64,000 nt of DNA from NCBI GenBank assembly GCA_021783725.1, contig JAJXTN010000003.1, forward strand, positions 23,882-87,881, given 5' to 3'. The notes under the pieces are model-generated. The model did no database searches and was not told the DNA's origin. It saw nothing but the letters and a program-made list of their open reading frames with translations. The DNA is from a bacterium. Lineage in GTDB: Bacteria > Patescibacteriota > Saccharimonadia > Saccharimonadales > UBA4665. This document shows, one piece after another, positions 8,915 through 16,102 of this stretch. A program made the position numbers and the translations under genes. The stretch's first letter is position 1. Each line of letters begins with the position of its first letter.

Positions 8915-9583
8915 ATGATAATTATCGGACATCGCGGTGCTCGTGGCCTAGCCGCTGAAAATACTATTGCCTCGATTGATGCCGCCATCGACCATAAAGT
9001 CAACGCTGTCGAATTCGACGTTCATGTTACTAAAGACCTAGTGCCGGTGTTGAATCACGACGACACAATTGTCAGCATAGACGGCCACAAACTAGTAATA
9101 GCAAACTCTAGCTTGGTCGAGTTACGAGCCCAAAAACCAGATATAGCCACCCTAGATGAGGTGTTTATCAACGTTAACCATCGGGCTAACTTAATGATTG
9201 AAATCAAGTCTAGCACCAACATTGACTCAATCGTTGCGCTGACTAGGAAATTCCTCAAAAACGGTTGGACGACCGACGAATTATGTTTTTGCTCTAAAAA
9301 CCAGTCAACATTAGTAGCTTTATATAAATCAGCACCAGAAATTCCGCGCGTCGTGATCGAACGCTGGAGTGGCGTCAAAGCTCATTTTCGAGTTCGACAA
9401 GTCCATGCCAAAGGCGCCAGCATGAATCAAGTATGGCTATGGTGGGGTTTCGTACGATCGGTTAAAACTAGTGGCTATGAACTATATGCCTACACCCTCA
9501 ATGATCCCAAAAAAGCCCGACGTTGGGCTAAATATGGCCTAACCGCTGTAATCACCGACTTCCCCGATCGTTTCGAAGAATAA
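8915..9583 (+). CDS. Glycerophosphodiester phosphodiesterase family protein
   Basis: 222-residue TIM-barrel GDPD. IIGHRGARGLAAENT gives the first catalytic His and Glu; AVEFDVHVTKD and PVLNHDD supply the metal ligands and second His; MIEIKS follows. The family cleaves glycerophosphodiesters to glycerol-3-phosphate and an alcohol. No signal peptide, so it is probably cytosolic. A TACACT hexamer ends 9 nt before the ATG, close to a leaderless arrangement. Confidence 0.88.
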   Translation: MIIIGHRGARGLAAENTIASIDAAIDHKVNAVEFDVHVTKDLVPVLNHDDTIVSIDGHKLVIANSSLVELRAQKPDIATLDEVFINVNHRANLMIEIKSSTNIDSIVALTRKFLKNGWTTDELCFCSKNQSTLVALYKSAPEIPRVVIERWSGVKAHFRVRQVHAKGASMNQVWLWWGFVRSVKTSGYELYAYTLNDPKKARRWAKYGLTAVITDFPDRFEE

Positions 9584-9618
9584 TTGCGTATTTGTATAAA
9601 TTATTACACACTGTATAT

Positions 9619-10056
9619 ATGTCCAGATTGAATTATGAGCTGGTTGGTGGCACTAAATTTATTGGTGCTCTTGCTGGGGATATCAAAATTGATACATTAC
9701 CCGCCAGAACTTTGACGCTGGCTCAAGCCGTCTCTAGGGCCGCCAAAATTGGCGATCTAGTCTTTAATCAACCCTTCTACACATTCTCCAGACAATTAGA
9801 CGATGCACCTCACATTACAGCTGAAGTTAATACCACCTATTTACCAATTCGTGGCTTATATATGCTCGACCAAGTGTATTTACGAGATGAAGACGACGAC
9901 TACCTTTTCGTACGCGATGACAAATCTTCAGTATTCATGAGCACTCCCACAGCCGAGATCGAAATACCGATAGCTCTCGGCCAAAAAATGCTCGATGCTC
10001 GAGAGCTGATAGCTAATGCCGCCGAACTGCTAATCAACGGCTCGTTGGATCTATAA
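9619..10056 (+). CDS. Hypothetical protein
   Basis: 145 residues, soluble, rich in beta-prone segments, with no motif that I recognise. An in-frame TTG at 9592 would add nine residues, but the ATG at 9619 (MSRLNYELVGG) is more natural. It lies between the phosphodiesterase and the flavin oxidoreductase on the same strand. Confidence 0.65.
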   Translation: MSRLNYELVGGTKFIGALAGDIKIDTLPARTLTLAQAVSRAAKIGDLVFNQPFYTFSRQLDDAPHITAEVNTTYLPIRGLYMLDQVYLRDEDDDYLFVRDDKSSVFMSTPTAEIEIPIALGQKMLDARELIANAAELLINGSLDL

Positions 10057-10105
10057 CTAACCAGATTGGGCTCAATAGATGGTAAACGCGGTATAATAGA
10101 CTTAG

Positions 10106-10810
10106 ATGAGAGTAACTTTCGACCATAGCCAAGCTGAAGCTGGCAATATCTGGACATTCTTCTTTAAACCTGCCAAACCAATTCAGTACACGGCTGGACA
10201 ATACATTGAGCTGACTATTGACCACGATCAACCAGACGATCGAGGCGATCATCGCTGGTTCACACTGTCTTCATCGCCTAACGAGTCTTTACTCAGTATC
10301 ACAACTAAATTTGCTGCCAAAGATGGTAGTAGTTTTAAGACCGCTCTCAAACAATTAGTTAGTGGCACTGAAGTAGTTATGAGCGACCCAATGGGCGATT
10401 TCGTATTACCGAAACTTGTCCAAACACCTTTAATATTTGTGGCCGGAGGTATTGGCATTACGCCCTTTCATAGCATATTTAGCTGGTTAGCTGAAACCCA
10501 CGAAACTCGGCCAATTCGATTTATTTACGGCGTCAACAACGAAGATGAAATCATATTCCAAACAACTATGGCCAAGGCCGGCGTCCACGCCACGATAGTT
10601 GTCAGCCAACCGACTGACGCTTGGGGTGGCGAGCGTGGCAAAATCACCGCGGAATTAGTTCTAGGCCTTCAGCCGCCGACTGACGACAGCTTAATCTACA
10701 TCAGTGGCCCTGAGGCGATGGTCATGTCGTTAGCCAAAGATTTACGTAAATCTGGAATCGAACGCCGCCAAATCGTATCTGACGAGTTCACTGGCTATTC
10801 TGCTCTATAA
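10106..10810 (+). CDS. FAD/NAD(P)-binding oxidoreductase (ferredoxin reductase family)
   Basis: 234 residues with the two-domain FNR fold. An N-terminal FAD barrel contains HRWFTLSSSP (the R-x-F/Y-S/T motif) and a C-terminal nucleotide domain contains LIFVAGGIGITPFHSI. It moves electrons between NAD(P)H and a protein or small acceptor; no iron-sulfur domain is attached, so the partner is not known. TATAAT at 10092-10097 ends 8 nt before the ATG, supporting a leaderless mRNA. Confidence 0.85.
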   Translation: MRVTFDHSQAEAGNIWTFFFKPAKPIQYTAGQYIELTIDHDQPDDRGDHRWFTLSSSPNESLLSITTKFAAKDGSSFKTALKQLVSGTEVVMSDPMGDFVLPKLVQTPLIFVAGGIGITPFHSIFSWLAETHETRPIRFIYGVNNEDEIIFQTTMAKAGVHATIVVSQPTDAWGGERGKITAELVLGLQPPTDDSLIYISGPEAMVMSLAKDLRKSGIERRQIVSDEFTGYSAL

Positions 10811-10884
10811 AGCCCGCACTTATGCCGTCAACCAACTATGACACGATTGATCGGTGAATCATCGATTCAAATAAAATCATTAAC

Positions 10885-10910
10885 TAGACGACCGCCAATT
10901 AGGTCGTCTA
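10885..10910. terminator. Hairpin between convergent genes
   Basis: A perfect 9 bp stem (TAGACGACC and GGTCGTCTA) with an 8 nt loop lies between the oxidoreductase (+) and the thioredoxin reductase (-) 3' ends. There is only a weak T-rich stretch on either side, so it is a probable bidirectional terminator rather than a textbook one. Confidence 0.6.
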
Positions 10911-10914
10911 AAGA

Positions 10915-12114
10915 TTAGTTTTGAGCGGGGTGTGGACGATTTTCGAGATATTCACGAATTTTCAAAGCAGCCGTCGCACCTTCACCAGCAGCTGAAGCGA
11001 TTTGCATGGTGGCTCCCGAACGAATATCACCAGCGGCAAATACGCCGGGGATAGACGTTTGAAGATTATCATCAGTCTTGATGAAGCCAATCTCATCAAG
11101 CTCTAAACTATCTTTTACGAACTGTGAGTTGGGCAGTAGGCCAGCGAAAACAAACACTCCGTCTAAAGCGATTTCAACTGGTTTGCCTTGATGGGTGCCC
11201 TTAAGCGCCGTCACTGAATTATTAACGCCGACAATTTCGTCAGTCGATGTTTCAAGGTGAACCGTAATCTTGCCATCATCAACATACTTCTTAAGTTCAG
11301 TTTGTAATACATCGCTGGCTTTAATCGTCGAACGCACCATCAGGTCGATATGTGAAGCAAAGCGAGTTAGAAAAATCGCCTCTTGAACGGCTGAGTTACC
11401 ACCGCCAATCACAGCGATACGCTTGTCGCGGTAGAAAGCGCCGTCACAAGTAGCGCAGTAGTGCACGCCACGAGCGTAGTATTCTTGTTCGCCAGGAACA
11501 CCAATTTTTTTATAATCACTGCCGGTAGCGATCAATACAGCTTTGGCCAACATATCACCACTGGTTGTTTCTAGGCGCTTATATTTACCTTCATCATGAA
11601 TCGCCGTAACCTCGCCTAATTCAATAACTGCACCGAAACGTTCAGCTTGTTTGCGCAAATCATCGGCTAGAGTTAAACCAGCCACGCCTTCTGGAAAGCC
11701 GGGGTAATTATCGATCATATCGGTGACCGCCGCCAATCCACCGACGACACCGCGTTCAAACAACAAGGTGTCAATATCCTCACGAGTGGTATAGATAGCG
11801 GCTGTCAAAGCAGCTGGCCCGGCACCGACGATAATTACATCGTGGGTGACAGTTTCAGGTTCAGGTTGTTTCAAATCTAGCATAGTTAATAACTCGTCAT
11901 TAGTTGGTTCCTGAACTATTCTATCACCTATCTTGATGGTCGGGATAACGTTTTGGCCATTAGTTAGAGCCAACATCTCGGCTTTAAGCTTAGGATCTGA
12001 ATCGATATCGTAATAGTCGTAAGCCACTTTATGCTCATTGAGCAACTGTCTAGACTGATGACAATCAGCGCACCACTCCGCCCCATAAACCACCACCCTA
12101 TCCCGACTTTTCAT
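10915..12114 (-). CDS. trxB: Glutaredoxin-thioredoxin reductase fusion
   Basis: 399 residues. Residues about 5-85 form a glutaredoxin/thioredoxin-like domain with the active-site WCADC and a cis-Pro (VIPTI). The rest is a thioredoxin reductase: FAD motif IIVGAGPAALTAA, redox pair CATC, NADPH motif IGGGNSAVQEA and GVFAAGD near the C-terminus. It should pass electrons from NADPH to the fused domain or to separate glutaredoxins such as the one encoded just upstream. I prefer the ATG at 12114 (MKSRDRVVV) with AGGAG 7 nt upstream over the ATG at 12138. Fusions of this kind exist in other anaerobes. Confidence 0.9.
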   Translation of the reverse strand: MKSRDRVVVYGAEWCADCHQSRQLLNEHKVAYDYYDIDSDPKLKAEMLALTNGQNVIPTIKIGDRIVQEPTNDELLTMLDLKQPEPETVTHDVIIVGAGPAALTAAIYTTREDIDTLLFERGVVGGLAAVTDMIDNYPGFPEGVAGLTLADDLRKQAERFGAVIELGEVTAIHDEGKYKRLETTSGDMLAKAVLIATGSDYKKIGVPGEQEYYARGVHYCATCDGAFYRDKRIAVIGGGNSAVQEAIFLTRFASHIDLMVRSTIKASDVLQTELKKYVDDGKITVHLETSTDEIVGVNNSVTALKGTHQGKPVEIALDGVFVFAGLLPNSQFVKDSLELDEIGFIKTDDNLQTSIPGVFAAGDIRSGATMQIASAAGEGATAALKIREYLENRPHPAQN

Positions 12115-12153
12115 ATCCCAACTCCTGGTTTTATACATCCTTGATTAAGAGGT

Positions 12154-12263
12154 GGTTGTGATGAGTGCAGTGCTAGGCGACAGCGAAGCGCGGACGCAGC
12201 CGTACTATTCGGTACGGCGTAGGAGCACTGGAACTGTCAACACCGCAAAGCGCCATCACAATC
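12154..12263. other. Nested inverted-repeat element (possible structured RNA)
   Basis: Three nested inverted repeats occupy most of the gap between the glutaredoxin and trxB genes: an outer 10 bp pair (12154-12163 with 12254-12263, one wobble), a 7 bp pair (CAGTGCT with AGCACTG, 12168 and 12224) and an inner 7 bp stem (GCCGTAC with GTACGGC, loop 12206-12211). It is transcribed if the two genes share an mRNA. It may be a processed mRNA element, a mobile palindrome or a small RNA. Confidence 0.55.
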
Positions 12264-12278
12264 GCCTCAATAAACTAT

Positions 12279-12527
12279 CTAGGCTACGGCGGGAGCTAAG
12301 CGGGCTAGATTATACCCAACAATCACTTCCTGCGAATCATCGTGCTTAGTAACTACCGTAACTGGCACGGTCATCGCACCGGATAATTGCAAAGCTTCTG
12401 CTTGACGGTGAGGGTGCTCGTCGAGATTCACTTCCTCGTAATCCATGCCCTTGGCACCTAGGTATTTTTTGACCATTTGGCAGTAGCCGCAGGTGTTGGT
12501 AGTGAAGATAGTGATGTTTTTGACCAT
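12279..12527 (-). CDS. Glutaredoxin-like protein
   Basis: 82 residues with one thioredoxin fold: active-site CGYC after TIFTTNT, and cis-Pro in TVPVTVV. It is a candidate substrate of the thioredoxin reductase fusion encoded 165 bp downstream on the same strand. AGAGGGA precedes the start. A close paralog is at 59631-59882. Confidence 0.88.
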   Translation of the reverse strand: MVKNITIFTTNTCGYCQMVKKYLGAKGMDYEEVNLDEHPHRQAEALQLSGAMTVPVTVVTKHDDSQEVIVGYNLARLAPAVA

Positions 12528-12747
12528 ATCTGATTCCCTCTTTTTAGTTAATTATTTGTTATGTTGGTGGGCCAGCAACCTCGCCCGTCTCTCAGGTGGA
12601 CTTCAGTCGCATTTCTGGCAGTTATTTTTGTTTTAACTGTGCTCGGACAGAATAATTCTGACTGTATTAAAGATTATATATAGCGTTTCAAGCAAAAGCA
12701 ATACGCTATATATTGTGCTTTTTACCCCATTTGTTCGTCAATTGATC

Positions 12748-13281
12748 TCAGTCTATCTTGGTCAAAGTAATGTCAAATACTAAGTCAGCATTGGCTGGGA
12801 TGCCCGATCCGGCCGGTGGGTTCGCTCCGTAGGCCATAGCCGCCGGTATCAATAAGCGTCGAGTGCCGCCGACTTTCATGCCAGGCACGCCCAAGGTCCA
12901 ACCTTGGATAACGCCAGATAGTGGAAAAGTAGCTGGTCCACCGTGCTTTGATGAAGCGTCGAAAATAACGCCATCGCTCATCGTGGCACCAGTGTAATCA
13001 GCCGTAATCGTAGCCCCAGGCTTAACTACCGCCCCAGTGCCGACGACAGTGTCAATGATTTCTAGTTTGGTCAATGGGGTTGTTGTCGGTGTGAAATTTT
13101 GCATAGTAGCTCCTGCCTGTGTATTAGTGCTAGCTGGAGTGCTGGCCGCCCCTAGACTAGCTTTATTAGCGTTGTGTTGTTGAATCAAAAGCACGATGAC
13201 GATGATCGTCAGGGCTGATGAGGTTATTAAGAATAATGATGCGCCAAATGCTGCAAAAAACCGATCACGTTTACGAGCCAT
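12748..13281 (-). CDS. Membrane-anchored FKBP-type peptidyl-prolyl isomerase
   Basis: 177 residues. A basic N-terminus followed by one hydrophobic segment (about residues 13-33) should anchor it in the membrane with the enzyme outside. A Ser/Thr/Ala-rich linker leads to an FKBP domain from about residue 75: VVGTGAVVKPGATITADYTG, FDASSKHGGPATFPL, VIQGWTLGVPGMKVGGTRRLLIP and AYGANP. It should catalyse proline isomerisation in exported proteins. GGGGAAGG lies upstream of the ATG. Confidence 0.93.
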   Translation of the reverse strand: MARKRDRFFAAFGASLFLITSSALTIIVIVLLIQQHNANKASLGAASTPASTNTQAGATMQNFTPTTTPLTKLEIIDTVVGTGAVVKPGATITADYTGATMSDGVIFDASSKHGGPATFPLSGVIQGWTLGVPGMKVGGTRRLLIPAAMAYGANPPAGSGIPANADLVFDITLTKID

Positions 13282-13334
13282 AGGCTATTACCTTCCCCTA
13301 ATGTTGTTTTGACTTGATATTAATTATAGCGGAT

Positions 13335-13784
13335 TTAGTCTTCGATAGTAAGCTCAATTGGCTCAATTGGCCAACCACTGACTATGTGATCAATTAACAC
13401 CTGCTTTAACTCTTTGGGCAGAAAATTAGTCGTCGGCAGATCAGCAATTGGTAGCCATTTAGGAGTGTAGAGGTTTTGGCCGAGGGCGTTGATTGCATAT
13501 TCTTCAGACTCAGGGCTAAGCATCGGTTCACCACCGACATATTGGCACAAGTAGATATATTGCATACCGTAGATTTGGCCAGCGTCCTCGACTATCACTA
13601 CTCGCGACTCACCAACCGTCAAACTTGTTTCCTCGCTTAATTCGCGCATCAAAGCCTGCTCAGCCGTTTCTCCAGGGTCGATTCCACCACCGACCAAAGC
13701 ACAATATTTAACGCCAAATTTATCCCGATCCATGACTAGCAGTTGGTCGTCTTTGACTATGATTGCTCGAACGGCATGTCTCAT
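13335..13784 (-). CDS. NUDIX hydrolase
   Basis: 149 residues. A NUDIX box is intact: GGIDPGE, seven residues, then RELSEE. The N-terminus MRHAVRAIIVKDDQLLV begins the fold immediately, as expected. The substrate is unknown. TATGAT on the minus strand ends 6 nt before the ATG, so the mRNA should be leaderless. Confidence 0.88.
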   Translation of the reverse strand: MRHAVRAIIVKDDQLLVMDRDKFGVKYCALVGGGIDPGETAEQALMRELSEETSLTVGESRVVIVEDAGQIYGMQYIYLCQYVGGEPMLSPESEEYAINALGQNLYTPKWLPIADLPTTNFLPKELKQVLIDHIVSGWPIEPIELTIED

Positions 13785-13802
13785 AGCTATATCATACCCA
13801 TC

Positions 13803-15584
13803 TTAAGCATTAATTTCATAGTCTTTAAGTTTCTGTTTGGTGATTTCGGTGTGCTGTTTCTGTAATTTCAGTAATTGTTCGTAAATTCCACCACTGCTAG
13901 CGAGTTTCTTCGGACTACCGACTTCGTCGACTTTGCCGGCTCGAATAGTTACAATTTGGTCGACCGCCTGGATAGTGCTCAAACGGTGCGCAATGATTAG
14001 GGTCGTACGGTCTTGCATTAACCTTTCTAGAGCTTCTTGAACCATGCGCTCACTCTTGTTGTCTAGGCTACTCGTGGCTTCATCGAGGATAAGGATCGGG
14101 GCATCTTTGAGCAGTGCTCGGGCGATAGCGATACGTTGCTTCTGGCCACCACTGAGCTTCAAGCCTTTTTCGCCAATCTCGCTATCATAGGCTTTATCAA
14201 ATTTTCTAATAAACTCGTCGGCGTTGGCGGCTATCGCTGCCGCCTTAATTTGCTCGTCACTGGCCTCAGGCAAACCGTAGGCAATATTTTCCTTGATTGT
14301 GCCGCTAAATAGGGCCGGTTCTTGGAAAACCACGGCGATTGACTGACGCAAGGATACTTGGGTAACTTTACTAATATCCAGGCCGTCAATCAGTATCTTG
14401 CCGGACTGCGGTTCGTACAAGCGCAGTAACAGATTAGTGATGGTTGTTTTGCCTTCGCCACTTTCGCCAACTAAGGCCGTTTTGCTACCGGCGGGCAGTT
14501 CAAAACTAACACCCTTTAACACTGGTGCACCACTATCGTAACCAAACACGACCTTTTGGAAGACAACCAGACCTTTATTGATGGCCAGTTTATCGGCGTC
14601 AGTTTCATCAATGATGGCCGGCTCGATATCCATAGCATCGAAATAATCTTTAGTATTAGTCAGGGCTCTTTGGGTCTGATCAACCAAGAAACTGATGCTA
14701 AATAGTGGTATCCGAATAAGTGTGGCGTACTGGATCAAAAGCACCATAGTGCCGATGGTATAAGCGCCCCGAGCGGTTTCAACGAATATATATGCATAGA
14801 TGGCAAAAAAGATTAGATTCAGCACTAGCCGACGCCAGACATCACGAGTATGCCAAAAACGGCTTTGAGGACGAGTAGTAGCGATAGTTTTTGCGAAGTG
14901 ACGGCTAAATATTGAAAGTTCTCGACTCTCTTGGAGATAGCTTTTGACAACTTTGACTTGACTTATGGCTTCGGCGAACCGACCACTAGCTTTGTCTTGT
15001 TCGAGATTGATGTCATTTTGATATCCTCGCCATCGGGCACTCGACAGTGACGTAAGCCAGATAAATATTGGATAAAGTAGTGACAACATCAGCCCTACTT
15101 GCCATGAATAATAGAACACGATAACAAGTGAGAATATCGTACTGAAAATGAATTGCAAGAAGTTGTTGCTTAGCATGTTCATGTAGTCGGATATTTGGAC
15201 GATTCCACGGCTCATGCGATTGATGATTGTACCAGTCAATTCATTATCAAAGTAGCTTTGTGGCAGAGTCATCAAGTGCTGATAATATCGTTCGCTCATA
15301 ACCCGTCGCAATTTGGCGCCCAGCACATCACCCAAATAGCCGGCAATATTACTAAATAACGTCGTGCCCAAATCGGTCAGGAAGATTAAAACCGCAAAAA
15401 TGGCCACCTGTTTAATGTCAGCTTGGCCGCCACTCAACATTTTGGTAATTTGATCAATTGCTCCCTTAGTAAATAGCGGTACCAACTGGGACATCAAAGA
15501 TAGGATTATCGTGAATGCCCCTATCGCCGCATAGTAAGGCCATAGTTCACTAGTGAACTTAATGATTCTCCAAATCTGTTTCAT
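13803..15584 (-). CDS. ABC exporter, fused membrane and ATPase domains
   Basis: 593 residues. The N-terminal half has about six membrane segments (type IV exporter fold), the C-terminal half one ATPase: Walker A VGESGEGKTT, Q-loop VVFQEPALF, signature LSGGQKQRIAIARALL, Walker B LILDEATSSLD and H-loop IAHRLST. It should work as a homodimer or as half of a heterodimer exporting lipid or peptide. The start was moved to the ATG at 15584 because TACAAT ends 8 nt upstream. It lies 18 bp before the NUDIX gene on the same strand. Confidence 0.92.
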   Translation of the reverse strand: MKQIWRIIKFTSELWPYYAAIGAFTIILSLMSQLVPLFTKGAIDQITKMLSGGQADIKQVAIFAVLIFLTDLGTTLFSNIAGYLGDVLGAKLRRVMSERYYQHLMTLPQSYFDNELTGTIINRMSRGIVQISDYMNMLSNNFLQFIFSTIFSLVIVFYYSWQVGLMLSLLYPIFIWLTSLSSARWRGYQNDINLEQDKASGRFAEAISQVKVVKSYLQESRELSIFSRHFAKTIATTRPQSRFWHTRDVWRRLVLNLIFFAIYAYIFVETARGAYTIGTMVLLIQYATLIRIPLFSISFLVDQTQRALTNTKDYFDAMDIEPAIIDETDADKLAINKGLVVFQKVVFGYDSGAPVLKGVSFELPAGSKTALVGESGEGKTTITNLLLRLYEPQSGKILIDGLDISKVTQVSLRQSIAVVFQEPALFSGTIKENIAYGLPEASDEQIKAAAIAANADEFIRKFDKAYDSEIGEKGLKLSGGQKQRIAIARALLKDAPILILDEATSSLDNKSERMVQEALERLMQDRTTLIIAHRLSTIQAVDQIVTIRAGKVDEVGSPKKLASSGGIYEQLLKLQKQHTEITKQKLKDYEINA

Positions 15585-15777
15585 TACCAATTATTGTAGC
15601 TGACTAATCGCCTATCAACCAGTTTTGACCGCCAATCATACCCCCGCGGCTTTCATTTATCATCCCGCACCTGTTGGCTAATGTGTCCCGTCATTCCTAA
15701 CTCCGCTCGTCGTCCCCAGGCTCTTCTACGTCATCCCAGGCTGAGTACAGAGTGATTGCACCATAGGTGTTCCTATC

Positions 15778-15873
15778 GTCACCCCAGCGAAAGCTGGGGC
15801 TGGGATCCAATCAAATGTAGCAGATGCATTTCACGCCAATATTGATTAGATTCCAGATCGAGTCTGGGATGAC
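15778..15873 (+). repeat. Composite palindromic element, copy 1
   Basis: Left palindrome of the CCCAGCGAAAGCTGGG type, followed by ATCCAATC, a spacer, then GATTAGATTCCAGATC and the right palindrome ending in GGGATGAC. The left half has a variant arm compared with other copies. Confidence 0.75.
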
Positions 15874-15906
15874 CGGACAGTCTGGGATGACAAACATCTT
15901 CTCAGT

Positions 15907-16000
15907 GTCATCCCAGGCTCGACCTGGGATCCAATCAGTAGTGATTTCCATAATCACAAACTACATTCAAGATTAGATTCCAGATCAAGTCTGGAATGAC
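15907..16000 (+). repeat. Composite palindromic element, copy 2
   Basis: Full copy: GTCATCCCAGG and CCTGGGATCCAATC flank the left palindrome; a spacer contains CTACAT; GATTAGATTCCAG and CTGGAATGAC flank the right palindrome. Confidence 0.85.
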
Positions 16001-16102
16001 GGGACAGTCTGGAATGACGGGACAGTCTGGAATGACAACGGGCGTCTGGAATGACAAACAAGGGGCAAAATGACCTCGGGAGGTTGACGTAGTTAAAGTC
16101 CG

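Larger units (their letters stand above)
15591..16102. repeat. Gene-free region filled with palindromic repeats
   Basis: About 510 bp with no supported gene. It holds decayed palindromes (15655-15740), two copies of the ~92 bp composite palindromic element (listed separately) and several half copies of the right-hand palindrome ending in CTGGAATGAC (16001-16054). Confidence 0.8.

Noticed and set aside
12152..12349. 65-codon ORF on the plus strand
   Set aside because: It runs through the nested hairpin and antisense to the glutaredoxin gene, with no ribosome binding site or family.
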